Position numbers and translations under genes: made by a program | Part shown: in pieces, positions 27,394-36,123 of the stretch | Layout of the letters: each line of letters begins with the position of its first letter | Numbering within the stretch: position 1 is the first letter of the stretch | The notes under the pieces: model-generated | The model's input: only the letters and a program-made list of their open reading frames with translations | What the model was told of the DNA's origin: nothing | The model's database searches: none | Assembly: GCA_003139095.1 (NCBI GenBank) | Contig: PLHW01000069.1 | Span: 44,447 to 108,446, forward strand | From: Acidobacteriaceae bacterium | GTDB lineage: Bacteria; Acidobacteriota; Terriglobia; Terriglobales; Acidobacteriaceae | Direction: 5' to 3' | DNA length: 64,000 bases

Positions 27394-28920
27394 GTGGGCA
27401 CAAGAAAAAAATCGTTGATCTTGATCACCGTCGATTGTCTGCGAGCCGATCACTGCGGTTTCAACGGATATGATCGTCCAACGACTCCTTTTCTGGATGC
27501 GCTCGCTACCGAGTCGTACGTCCTGCCAACGGCGGTAATTGCGGGTGCGCCGACCTACTATTCTTTTCCTGCAATTTTTGCCTCGCGCATGCCGCTTGGG
27601 CTGGGCAGGGATGTGATTGGATTGGCGCCTGGTGAGAATACGCTGACGACGGTGCTGCGGAGAGCAGGATATGCGACGGCTGCTTTCTGTGCCGCGAACC
27701 CTTATATCTCGCCGCGCTTCGGCTACGAGCAGGGTTTTGAGCACTTCGAAGATTTTCTTGGGCCTGAGTTTTGCATGAAAGGCGACCCAGAACCCGAATC
27801 GCGGGACAGGAAACGGCGTGCGAAACAGTTGGCCGAAGGCGGCCCGCCGGATTCCGGTTTGCGGAGCGCGATCAATCGAATTTCGCGGCGGGGCGCGCGG
27901 GCCGTTGGACTTGGCCCAGTTTATGACGAGCTTTACTTCCAATACTGCATCCGACTGGCATCGCCGCCGGTCGATCGCATGGAGGACCTGCGGAAATTCC
28001 CGTCTGCCGAAGTGATCGTCGATCACGCTTTGGCGTGGCTCACTTCGGCGACAGAGGCTTTTTTTCTCTGGCTGCATTTCATGGATCCTCATTCGCCTTA
28101 CTACCCGCCGGCGGCGGCTTTCCAGCAACTCACGGGGCGCGATGCAAGCGCGAGTGCGGCGCGTTATCTGAACGAATCCTGGAACCGGTCCGATCTGAAT
28201 GTTGCGCGGCTGCGAAGAAAGAAACATCGCGTTGTTGAGTTGTACGATGCGGGTATTCGTGCGGTGGATATTCAGATTGCCAGGCTGGTTGAAGGGTTGA
28301 AGCGATCGCATCTTTGGGACAACTGTGTATTGGGCGTGACGGCCGATCACGGGGAGGAATTTCTGGAGCATGGCAGGCGCTATCATGCGCCGGTGAGCGT
28401 GCATGAAGAGATTGCGCGCGTGCCCCTCATGATTCGTGTGCCTGGCGTGGCAAAGAGAAATGTCCCGGCGTCGCCATTCAGTCATCTGCACCTTGCGCCC
28501 ACTCTGCTGGAGATTCTCGAGATGCCAATTCCCGATAGCTTTCGGGGAAAAAGCCTGTGGCGCAATCTCCGGGAAGGAATGGCGTGGGAAGATATGGCAA
28601 TCACGGAATGCGTTTTCGGATGCAACAATCCTTTTCGAGCAACGGACCGCAGTGGGCCGCGACTGCTCAGTGTGCGCGATGAGCGGCACAAGTTGGTGAT
28701 GCGAGTTGAGCGGAGCGCGACGGAACAGCTTTACGATCTGGAATGCGATCCGGCCGAAGAAAAGCCTCATGCAGTTGGCGCAGAAAGGCCGATTGGGGAG
28801 CGGCTTTTGCAGGCCGCGGTAACGCACATCCAGAGGGGCATTAGCGGACGAGACGCAGCATTGCGGCTGAAGGCCCGCTTGCGCGAGCTGCGAATAGAAT
28901 TGAGATCGGGTTCGCTATGA
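27394..28920 (+). CDS. Sulfatase-fold protein with Thr at the catalytic site
   Basis: A 508-residue alkaline-phosphatase/sulfatase superfamily protein. Metal-binding segments are present: LILITVDCLRADHCGFNGY (Asp14), HFMDPHSPYYPP and VTADHGEEFLEHG. The C/S-x-P-x-R formylglycine motif of true sulfatases is replaced by GAPTYYSFPAIFAS, with Thr54 in the nucleophile position as in phosphoethanolamine/phosphoglycerol transferases. It has no signal peptide or membrane helices. It may transfer or remove a substituent on the glycan; substrate unknown. GTG start, 18 bp after the previous stop. Confidence 0.8.
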   Translation: MGTRKKSLILITVDCLRADHCGFNGYDRPTTPFLDALATESYVLPTAVIAGAPTYYSFPAIFASRMPLGLGRDVIGLAPGENTLTTVLRRAGYATAAFCAANPYISPRFGYEQGFEHFEDFLGPEFCMKGDPEPESRDRKRRAKQLAEGGPPDSGLRSAINRISRRGARAVGLGPVYDELYFQYCIRLASPPVDRMEDLRKFPSAEVIVDHALAWLTSATEAFFLWLHFMDPHSPYYPPAAAFQQLTGRDASASAARYLNESWNRSDLNVARLRRKKHRVVELYDAGIRAVDIQIARLVEGLKRSHLWDNCVLGVTADHGEEFLEHGRRYHAPVSVHEEIARVPLMIRVPGVAKRNVPASPFSHLHLAPTLLEILEMPIPDSFRGKSLWRNLREGMAWEDMAITECVFGCNNPFRATDRSGPRLLSVRDERHKLVMRVERSATEQLYDLECDPAEEKPHAVGAERPIGERLLQAAVTHIQRGISGRDAALRLKARLRELRIELRSGSL

Positions 28921-28960
28921 CTATTCCTAAACCGGCGCGCGGACAGACGCACTCGAACCG

Positions 28961-30031
28961 ATGATCACCGTCTTCACTCCCTCCTTCGCCGATGACGAAA
29001 ATACGAACGCGCAAAATCTAACGGTCAAGGAAGTTGTAGCGCGGATGGATCCACAGCGTTTTCGGGTCGTTTTGCTGGGATCGCGCGCGCCCGACCCGCG
29101 GATTGCCGCGCGTCTAAATACGCGCATTCTGAAGTGGAGAAGTCGTGGAAACACGGCTCGGGTGCTATGGCATTTGCTGACTCATCCTCCGGATGTTTAC
29201 TTTTTTCCTCGCGAAGGACCGTTGGATGCGGCGTTTTTGGCGGTGCGGCGAAGGCTCCGCTTAAAGACGGCACTGGTGACGTATGTTGTCTCGGGGGGAC
29301 TCGAAAAAGATAACCGCCCAATTCTTTTTCGAGCGATTCGCGAATGTGACGCGGTGGCAGCGAACAGCCGCGGGATGAGCAAGACGGTCGAGACGTTGGG
29401 CGGAAAGGATGTTCGGACGGTCTATGACGGAATCGACCGCCGTTATTACTATCCGGGTTCGAAAGCAGCCGACGCGTTGACGGGGAATCGAGTTCTGTTC
29501 GCAGGCTCATTTCGACGATACAAACGCGCGGACCTCGTAGTGCGTGAGGCGGCAAAGTTTCCGCATTGGGAGTTTCGGCTGGCGGGAATGGGCGAAGAAG
29601 AGGGCGCGTGCCGCAAACTGGCGCGAGAAGAAAACTGCAAGAACGTCCACTTCGTTGGCCATTTGACGGCGGCGCAGTTGGGCGATGAGATGCGCCGGGC
29701 GCAACTATTTTTCTTTCCAAGCGAAATTGAAGGGCATCCACAAGTGCTCGGGCAGGCAGCGGCTTGCGGACTTCCGTGCATTGCCCGCAGTTCCTACGAT
29801 CCGGATAATGTAGTGAATGGGGTTACAGGGTTGCTGGCGGACACGGATGAAGAGTTGGGCGCGGCGCTTCGGCGTCTGATCGAGGATGCCGATTTGCGCG
29901 GCAGAATGTCGCAGGCAGCCATCGACCACGCCGCAAAATTCGAATGGGACGAGGTGACCAGGCAGTGGTCGGAAATAATGGAGAAGGCAATAATCGAGCG
30001 CCAGAACCTTCTCCGCCAACGATTTTCCTGA
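28961..30031 (+). CDS. GT4 family glycosyltransferase
   Basis: A 356-residue GT-B enzyme. The C-terminal Glycos_transf_1 domain shows RVLFAGSFRRYKRADLV, LAGMGEEEG, and the E-x7-E region SEIEGHPQVLGQAAACGLP. The N-terminal domain starts MITVFTPSFADDENTNAQN. It probably adds a sugar to the lipid-linked repeat unit at the cytoplasmic face. It lies 40 bp after the sulfatase-fold gene. The sugar donor cannot be predicted. Confidence 0.88.
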   Translation: MITVFTPSFADDENTNAQNLTVKEVVARMDPQRFRVVLLGSRAPDPRIAARLNTRILKWRSRGNTARVLWHLLTHPPDVYFFPREGPLDAAFLAVRRRLRLKTALVTYVVSGGLEKDNRPILFRAIRECDAVAANSRGMSKTVETLGGKDVRTVYDGIDRRYYYPGSKAADALTGNRVLFAGSFRRYKRADLVVREAAKFPHWEFRLAGMGEEEGACRKLAREENCKNVHFVGHLTAAQLGDEMRRAQLFFFPSEIEGHPQVLGQAAACGLPCIARSSYDPDNVVNGVTGLLADTDEELGAALRRLIEDADLRGRMSQAAIDHAAKFEWDEVTRQWSEIMEKAIIERQNLLRQRFS

Positions 30032-30071
30032 AAGTGTGCCGTTAGAATACCCTCCAGCAGCGGCGCGGACA

Positions 30072-31241
30072 ATGCAAAATCGGAGACGGCGAGTAGCGAT
30101 TCTGACGGAGATCATCTCTCCTTACCGCATCCCTGTCTTTAATGCGCTCGCGAATCAGGAAGATCTGAATCTGCACGTGGTTTTTTTGTCTGAGACCGAC
30201 GCCCGGCTGCGGCAGTGGCGGATATACAGAGATGAAATCGGGTTCTCATACGAAGTGCTGCGGTCATGCCGTTGGCGAGCTGGCAAACATAATGTGCTTT
30301 TGAACTGGGGGCTGCGGCGGAGTTTGCGGAAGTTTTCTCCCGACGCGATCATTTGCGGAGGCTACAACTATTTTTCGTTCTGGAATGCGAGTTGGTGGGC
30401 ACGAAGACATGCGGCAGAACTGATTTTGTGGTCCGAGAGTAACCGCTGCGACGCGCGCGCGGGGGCGGGGTGGGTGGAGTCATTGAAAGCCTCATTCCTG
30501 GCGCAATGCGATCGATTCGTGGTTCCGGGAAGTGCGGCACGCGAATATCTCAAGTTGCTGGGTTCGCCATCGCAGAGCATTTCGATTGCGCCCAATGCGG
30601 TGGATAACGGCTGGTTTCAATCGCAGGCGAGTTGGATTCGCGCGCGTGCGCCGGAGTTTCGAATCCTGCTTGGAGTGCCGTCGCGATTCCTGCTTTTTGC
30701 GGGCCGGCTGGTTCGTGAGAAAGGCGTGTTCGACCTCCTCGAGGCATACGCCGGTTTGAAGGCCGATCTCCGAGCACGCGTTGCGTTGGTGTTTGCAGGC
30801 GATGGGACGTGCAGAACAGAACTTGAGCGAAGGGCGAAGCGCATCAGCCCGGGTCGCGTGGACTTTCGGGGGTTCCTGCATCGTGAGGAGTTGGCCTGTG
30901 TTTATGCCCTCGCGGAAGGATTGATTCTACCGACGCACAGCGATACTTGGGGATTGGTCGTGAACGAAGCAATGGCGTGCGGACTGCCGATTGTGGTTAC
31001 GAGCGTCGCCGGCTGCTCGAGCGACCTGGTGCGAGATGGATGGAATGGCTACGTGGTGGCACCTCGGGATGTGGAAAATCTGCACGGGGCGATTGATCGC
31101 CTGGTGCGCAATCCCGATCACGCGGGGCAGATGGGCATGCGGAGCGCGCAGCGCATCGTTGACTACTCACCGGAAGCCTGCGCCCAGGGTCTGGCGGCAG
31201 CCGCTTTTGGCGCGGCAAGCGAGGTGCGAATTCCGTGCTGA
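30072..31241 (+). CDS. GT4 family glycosyltransferase
   Basis: A 389-residue GT-B enzyme. The N-terminal RVAILTEIISPYRIPVF is the usual acceptor-domain opening, and the donor domain has LLFAGRLVREKGVFDLLEA, FRGFLHREEL and THSDTWGLVVNEAMACGLP (catalytic Glu region). Start uncertain: the ATG at 30072 gives a normal N-terminus, while a GTG at 30036 would leave only 4 bp after the previous gene; neither has a clear ribosome binding site. The end overlaps the next gene by 7 bp. Confidence 0.87.
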   Translation: MQNRRRRVAILTEIISPYRIPVFNALANQEDLNLHVVFLSETDARLRQWRIYRDEIGFSYEVLRSCRWRAGKHNVLLNWGLRRSLRKFSPDAIICGGYNYFSFWNASWWARRHAAELILWSESNRCDARAGAGWVESLKASFLAQCDRFVVPGSAAREYLKLLGSPSQSISIAPNAVDNGWFQSQASWIRARAPEFRILLGVPSRFLLFAGRLVREKGVFDLLEAYAGLKADLRARVALVFAGDGTCRTELERRAKRISPGRVDFRGFLHREELACVYALAEGLILPTHSDTWGLVVNEAMACGLPIVVTSVAGCSSDLVRDGWNGYVVAPRDVENLHGAIDRLVRNPDHAGQMGMRSAQRIVDYSPEACAQGLAAAAFGAASEVRIPC

Positions 31242-32647
31242 AGATATGGCAATGGGCGGCTCTGGCGGCGGGAGTGGTCTTCACCCTCTACCTGGTTTAT
31301 TCCCATCTCATTTATTTCGGCAGCGTTTCGTTCTTGGGCGCGATTCTGCTACTGGAAGTCATCATTGCGAGTGTTTGGAATTACAGTCAGCGTTTTTTTT
31401 TGTTGCTGATGACCGCTTTTCTTTGGGCGGGCATGCACCTTCCTTTGCAGGATGCGTGGACAGGGGGCCGCTGGCTGGTGCTGTCGGTGGGTGCGCTCGC
31501 CGGTTTTGTGGGCTGGATGAAAGCTCCGAAAAGTAAGTTCCGCTTGATTCACCTGCTGGCATTTTTTGCGATCGGCGCGGCATTTGTTTCGGCCACTGTG
31601 TCGACCTATGTTCAGATGGCGTCGTATAAGGCGCTGAGCCTTTTCCTGCTCTTTCTTTATTGCACTTCGGGAGCTCGACTTGCGATCCTTGGCCGCGAGG
31701 AGCGATTTTTTCGCGGGTTGCTCTGGGGAAGCGAGTTCGCGGTCTACGCGACGGCGATCTGCTATTACGGCCTGGGGAACAGCATCTGGGGCAATCCCAA
31801 TTCACTGGGTGCGGCGATGAGCATCGGAGTCTTTCCCATTCTGTTATGGGGATGGTTTACAAGCGATGGTCCGGTGCTGAAATTTCGCAGACTGACGGCG
31901 TTGCTGGTGTGCGTGTATCTGATCGTTTTCAGCATGGCGCGCGCGGGTATGGTTTCGATGGTTGTGGTCACGCTCACGTTCTGCATCTGCTTACATCAGT
32001 ACAAGCTGCTGGCGAAGATCTCGGGATTGGTGCTGCTCATGATCGCGATTACGGGAATGGTGGCGCCAGACACTCTGAATCAATCGTTGACAGACCTGAA
32101 GGATGCGGTGCTCTATAAAGGGCATAAAGAGGAGGGCCTGCTGAGTTCGAGGCAGAGCCCGTGGGAAAAATCGATCGCGACCATCAAAGAACATCCGTGG
32201 TTTGGCACAGGGTATGGCACGAGTCCGACGGGCGAGGACCCGGGACTGCTTTTCGGAAAATTTGCATCGAGTTCAGAGACGGTTCGGGAGCACGGCAGCA
32301 GCTACATGACGATTGCGGAATGGGTGGGGCTGTTGGGCGTGACGCCATTTCTGGGGCTGCTGGCGCTTACGACGTCGAATGTTCGGCGAGTCTGCTCGTG
32401 GATGAATCGCACGCGGGAAGCGCGGCACTACTCGATTCCGCTGGCGATGGTAGTGCTGGCGGGATTGGCGCACGCCAATTTTGAAGATTGGCTTTTTGCC
32501 GTCGGGGCGTATCCGTGCGTGTACTTCTGGGTATTTGCGTTTATGCTCGCCGATCATCTTCCGGCGGCGGCGAGTGCTCCGGTGGTCAGCATTCCGGCGC
32601 GGCGCACGGCGCCAGGGGCAGCGTTGCGGGCAGCTGCGTCGCAATGA
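31235..32647 (+). CDS. Second O-antigen ligase / Wzy-like polymerase
   Basis: A 470-residue protein with about 12 membrane helices. The central block GNSIWGNPNSLGAAMSIG and the large loop SPWEKSIATIKEHPWFGTGY match Wzy_C/O-antigen ligase signatures. GTG start inside the preceding gene; its stop overlaps the next gene as ATGA. Its position among glycosyltransferases makes it the better candidate for repeat-unit polymerase, with the 7198-8574 product as alternative polymerase or ligase. The assignment of roles is inference. Confidence 0.85.
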   Translation: MLKIWQWAALAAGVVFTLYLVYSHLIYFGSVSFLGAILLLEVIIASVWNYSQRFFLLLMTAFLWAGMHLPLQDAWTGGRWLVLSVGALAGFVGWMKAPKSKFRLIHLLAFFAIGAAFVSATVSTYVQMASYKALSLFLLFLYCTSGARLAILGREERFFRGLLWGSEFAVYATAICYYGLGNSIWGNPNSLGAAMSIGVFPILLWGWFTSDGPVLKFRRLTALLVCVYLIVFSMARAGMVSMVVVTLTFCICLHQYKLLAKISGLVLLMIAITGMVAPDTLNQSLTDLKDAVLYKGHKEEGLLSSRQSPWEKSIATIKEHPWFGTGYGTSPTGEDPGLLFGKFASSSETVREHGSSYMTIAEWVGLLGVTPFLGLLALTTSNVRRVCSWMNRTREARHYSIPLAMVVLAGLAHANFEDWLFAVGAYPCVYFWVFAFMLADHLPAAASAPVVSIPARRTAPGAALRAAASQ

Positions 32648-33825
32648 TTCGATTGTTCATCAACGGGCTGGCTGCGAGCGCCGGCGGTGGCCTCACCTAC
32701 TTACGCAATGTCATTCCTCACCTGGCGCGGCGGGAGAATGTACATACAACGGTGCTGTTGAACGCAAATTTGTGCCGCGAATTTGAAGAACGGTCGAATC
32801 TCTTATTGATTCGGGGGCCAGACTTTTTGGGCTCAAGGCGCCGCCTGTTTTACGAGCAAACGGAGATTCCCAAGCTGATCCGGCGGAGCGGATCGCACGC
32901 GCTCGTTTCCGCAGGCAATTTCGCTTTATGGAACTCGCCCATCCCCCAGATACTGCTGTCGCGAAATGCGCTTTACACTTCGGCCGATTTCGTTCGCGAC
33001 ATTCGGGGCCGTGGCGACTATGCAATATGGGCGGATACTTTGGTGAAGGGTTGGCTGGCGCGGCATTCGATCCGCGATGCGGATGTGACGGTGGCCCCGA
33101 GCGAAGCGTTTGCGCGGGAACTCGGCCAATGGAGCGGGCGACAAGTGGTTGCGATTCATCACGGGTTCGACGCGAAAGCCTTCCACAATAACGGAACAGG
33201 GCTCCCTGATGGTTTTGAGGCAGTGCTTGAAGGTGGGGCGGACGCGGTGCGACTCCTTTTTGTGAGCCACTACAATTACTACCGAAATTTTGAGACGTTA
33301 TTGCGCGCGATGCCGATTGTTCGCCGACGGCTGCAACATAAGAACGTCAAGTTGTATCTGACCTGTCGATTGCATTCAAACAGCAATCCAGGGAATTATC
33401 GGGCCGAGCCGGCGGCGACGTTGCTGCGCGAGGTGCGGAGAGAATGCGAAGTTGTCGAACTCGGGAGTATTTCTTATTCGGCGCTACATCATCTTTATCG
33501 GGCGTGCCAAATTTACGTGACTCCGGCATACGCCGAATCGTTTGCCCATCCATTGGTGGAAGCGATGTCGAGCGGCCTGCCCGTCGTGGCGGCGGATCTG
33601 GAGGTGCACCGGGAAATCTGCGGGAGCGCAGCACTATATTTTTCACGCTTCTCTCCGGAGGAACTGGCGGACTGCGTTCTAAGGATTGTTGACTCTACGA
33701 CGCTGGCGAAGGACTTATCGAGCAATGGCTTGAGACGCTCACAAGATTTCAGTTGGGAAAGGCACGTCACACAATTGCTTGATTTGGCGAAAGAAGTGGT
33801 TGAGGCGCGGTCGAAATGCGCTTGA
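32644..33825 (+). CDS. GT4 family glycosyltransferase
   Basis: A 393-residue GT-B enzyme. MIRLFINGLAASAGGGLTYL is a classic acceptor-domain opening; the donor domain has LFVSHYNYYRNFETLL and TPAYAESFAHPLVEAMSSG with the E-x7-E pair. Translation is coupled upstream through ATGA and downstream through a 10-bp overlap. It probably adds one sugar of the repeat unit. The specificity is unknown. Confidence 0.88.
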   Translation: MIRLFINGLAASAGGGLTYLRNVIPHLARRENVHTTVLLNANLCREFEERSNLLLIRGPDFLGSRRRLFYEQTEIPKLIRRSGSHALVSAGNFALWNSPIPQILLSRNALYTSADFVRDIRGRGDYAIWADTLVKGWLARHSIRDADVTVAPSEAFARELGQWSGRQVVAIHHGFDAKAFHNNGTGLPDGFEAVLEGGADAVRLLFVSHYNYYRNFETLLRAMPIVRRRLQHKNVKLYLTCRLHSNSNPGNYRAEPAATLLREVRRECEVVELGSISYSALHHLYRACQIYVTPAYAESFAHPLVEAMSSGLPVVAADLEVHREICGSAALYFSRFSPEELADCVLRIVDSTTLAKDLSSNGLRRSQDFSWERHVTQLLDLAKEVVEARSKCA

Positions 33826-35099
33826 ACACGGCATCGGAGCCAGCGCTTGCCGGCCCCATTGCGGGGAACATTTCGGCGCTTCCGTCGCGAAATATGAAGA
33901 ATGCAACACTGCACGTCTTGACGTTGACGCCTTTCTATCCCTCATTGGAGAACGAGGTGAATGGGTGCTTCGTCAAGGAACCGCTGGACTGCCTAGCACA
34001 ATCGGGTTTGGTGTCGAGCGTGATCGCCGTGCGTCCGATCTACCAGGTACGGCAGCATGAAACGCCGGCTGCGCCCGCGAGATGGATTCGATACCCGCAG
34101 ATTCCAGGAACCATGGGTCTGGCGAACGCGGGGCGCTTTTTGTACGCGCGGCTCTTGCGCGAAGTGATGCATTTAGAAAGCAAGGGGCCAATCGACGTGA
34201 TTCACGCGCACGCGGCTTTGCCGTGTGGTCACGCGGCATCTCTTCTGGCGCGACGCCTGAACATTCCTTACATCGTGACGGTCCATGGATTGGATGTGTT
34301 TAACAGCTGCGATTCCGCGGGGATTTCAGCGCAGAAGAGAAGACAGGCCTCCATCGCCGCATATAAGGATGCGAGCGCGGTCATCTGCGTCAGCGGAAAG
34401 GTGCGGCAGATTCTGCGAGACGGTATGTCCGGTAACGTGGCCAGCGCGGTGGTTTACAACGGCGCCGACCCGGAAGTATTTTCTCCCGCATTTCTCGGCG
34501 GGGACTCGACTTCGATGCCTGCCTGCGCCGATAGGAAAGAGATACTCATCGTCGGTAATCTGATCGCAAGCAAAGGCCAGGAGCTTGTTCTGCGGTCGAT
34601 GCATCGGCTTGTCGCCGTGATTCCAGAACTACAGTGCCGGATAATCGGCGAAGGTCCGGATCGGCCGAGGCTTGAGGCGTTGGTGCGCGAACTTGGAATT
34701 CGCGAGCGAATTCATTTCTTGGGACGGCAGAGCCGCGCCGCTGTTGCCGAGGCGATGCGACGCTGCTCTATCTTCGTTCTCCCCAGCCGTAACGAGGGCC
34801 TGGGATGCGTCTACCTGGAAGCCATGGCCTGCGCCAAGCCTGTGATTGGGTGTCGGGGGCAGGGGATTGAGGAAATTATCGAGCACGAGAAAAGCGGCTG
34901 GCTCATCCAAGCCCACAGATTCGACGAACTTGCGCACGGGCTTTCGATCCTGCTCCAGTCGCCGGAACTCGCTTCCAACATTGGAATGGCCGCGAGGCAA
35001 AAAATTGTGAGTGAGCTCACAATCGCTCACCAGGCGCGGCATTGCGCCGATATTTATCGCGCGGCGGTCTCCGATTCCGAACGGCTGCCAAGGCACTGA
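33816..35099 (+). CDS. GT4 family glycosyltransferase
   Basis: A 427-residue GT-B enzyme with IDVIHAHAALPCG, VTVHGLDVFNS, EILIVGNLIASKGQEL and LPSRNEGLGCVYLEAMACA. The first 26 residues are variable, so an internal ATG at 33894 (MKNATLHVLTLTPFYP) could be the true start; the longer start overlaps the previous gene by 10 bp as others here do. It is followed by a 112-bp gap, probably the end of one translationally coupled block. Confidence 0.87.
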   Translation: MRLNTASEPALAGPIAGNISALPSRNMKNATLHVLTLTPFYPSLENEVNGCFVKEPLDCLAQSGLVSSVIAVRPIYQVRQHETPAAPARWIRYPQIPGTMGLANAGRFLYARLLREVMHLESKGPIDVIHAHAALPCGHAASLLARRLNIPYIVTVHGLDVFNSCDSAGISAQKRRQASIAAYKDASAVICVSGKVRQILRDGMSGNVASAVVYNGADPEVFSPAFLGGDSTSMPACADRKEILIVGNLIASKGQELVLRSMHRLVAVIPELQCRIIGEGPDRPRLEALVRELGIRERIHFLGRQSRAAVAEAMRRCSIFVLPSRNEGLGCVYLEAMACAKPVIGCRGQGIEEIIEHEKSGWLIQAHRFDELAHGLSILLQSPELASNIGMAARQKIVSELTIAHQARHCADIYRAAVSDSERLPRH

Positions 35100-35211
35100 A
35101 GGTCATCGAAGGACGTTATCGGACTAGGAGACGGGAATTCGATTCGGCACCCCCTCCTTCATCAACAAGCACTCATGTTCAGCTAGCATTGGAGAATCCT
35201 CTCCCAAGCCA

Positions 35212-36120
35212 ATGACGGTGATTGAAGCGAAACCGGAAACTGAATTGTGCAGACCGAGTGCGCTGGCTCCGACGCTTCCGGTAAGCGTGATCGTCCCGGT
35301 TCGGAATGAAGCCGTGAACCTCGCGCGCTGTCTGGAAGCGCTGGCGGAAGCGGCAGAAATCTATGTCATCGATTCGCAGAGCACGGACGACACGGCTGCG
35401 ATTGCCCGTTCTTATGGCGCCCAGGTGGTGCAGTTTTATTACTCAGGGGGATGGCCGAAAAAGCGGCAATGGGCAATGGAGACGCTGCCATTGTCGTGTG
35501 AGTGGATATTGCTGCTGGATGCCGATGAAATTGTGACGCCGGAACTGATCGAGGAGATGCGCGGTGCAATTCGAAATCCGGGCGTGAACGGCTATTCGAT
35601 TCGCCTGCAAATGCGTTTTCTCGGACGAGTGTTGCGGCATGGCGATGCGAGTTTCTGGAAAATGTCGCTCTTCCGCAAAGGGCGCGGCTGGTTCGAATGC
35701 CGGCTGAAGGATCAGGACGCATCGATGGCCGACATAGAGGTCCACGAGCACGTGGTGGTGGATGGAACTGCGGGTCGGCTGCGACATGCGCTCATTCACC
35801 ACAATGTTGCATCACTCGAGCGCTACATCGCGAAGCACAATGAGTATTCGAATTGGGAGGCGCGCGTTTTGCTCGAACCGGCTGGCGAAGCGGAAGAGTT
35901 GAGCGCCGACCTGTTTGGCAGCCAGGCGCAACGCAGGCGCTGGCTGAAGCGCAAGCTTTACAGTTTGCCGGGCTCGCCGGTTCTGCTCTTTCTCTATCGC
36001 TACTTTCTGTGTCTCGGTTTCGCGGATGGAATCCCCGGCCTTATTTACTGCTGCTTTCAAGCGGTGCAGATGTTTCATACGAAGGCCAAAATCTACGAGC
36101 TGCGCCATGGGAGGAATTGA
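35212..36120 (+). CDS. GT2 family glycosyltransferase
   Basis: A 302-residue GT-A enzyme. VSVIVPVRNEAVNLARCL is the nucleotide-binding start, IDSQSTDDT and LLLDADEIVTPEL contain the DXD-type metal site, and the C-terminus has a membrane-associated hydrophobic segment (FLYRYFLCLGFADGIPGLIY). It resembles KdtX/WaaE-type glycosyltransferases. asnB follows 3 bp later. The donor sugar is unknown. Confidence 0.88.
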   Translation: MTVIEAKPETELCRPSALAPTLPVSVIVPVRNEAVNLARCLEALAEAAEIYVIDSQSTDDTAAIARSYGAQVVQFYYSGGWPKKRQWAMETLPLSCEWILLLDADEIVTPELIEEMRGAIRNPGVNGYSIRLQMRFLGRVLRHGDASFWKMSLFRKGRGWFECRLKDQDASMADIEVHEHVVVDGTAGRLRHALIHHNVASLERYIAKHNEYSNWEARVLLEPAGEAEELSADLFGSQAQRRRWLKRKLYSLPGSPVLLFLYRYFLCLGFADGIPGLIYCCFQAVQMFHTKAKIYELRHGRN

Positions 36121-36123
36121 CCC

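Noticed and set aside
26866..28827. 653-codon open frame on the minus strand across two genes
   Set aside because: It spans parts of two well-supported plus-strand genes, and its product is Arg-rich without any recognisable domain.
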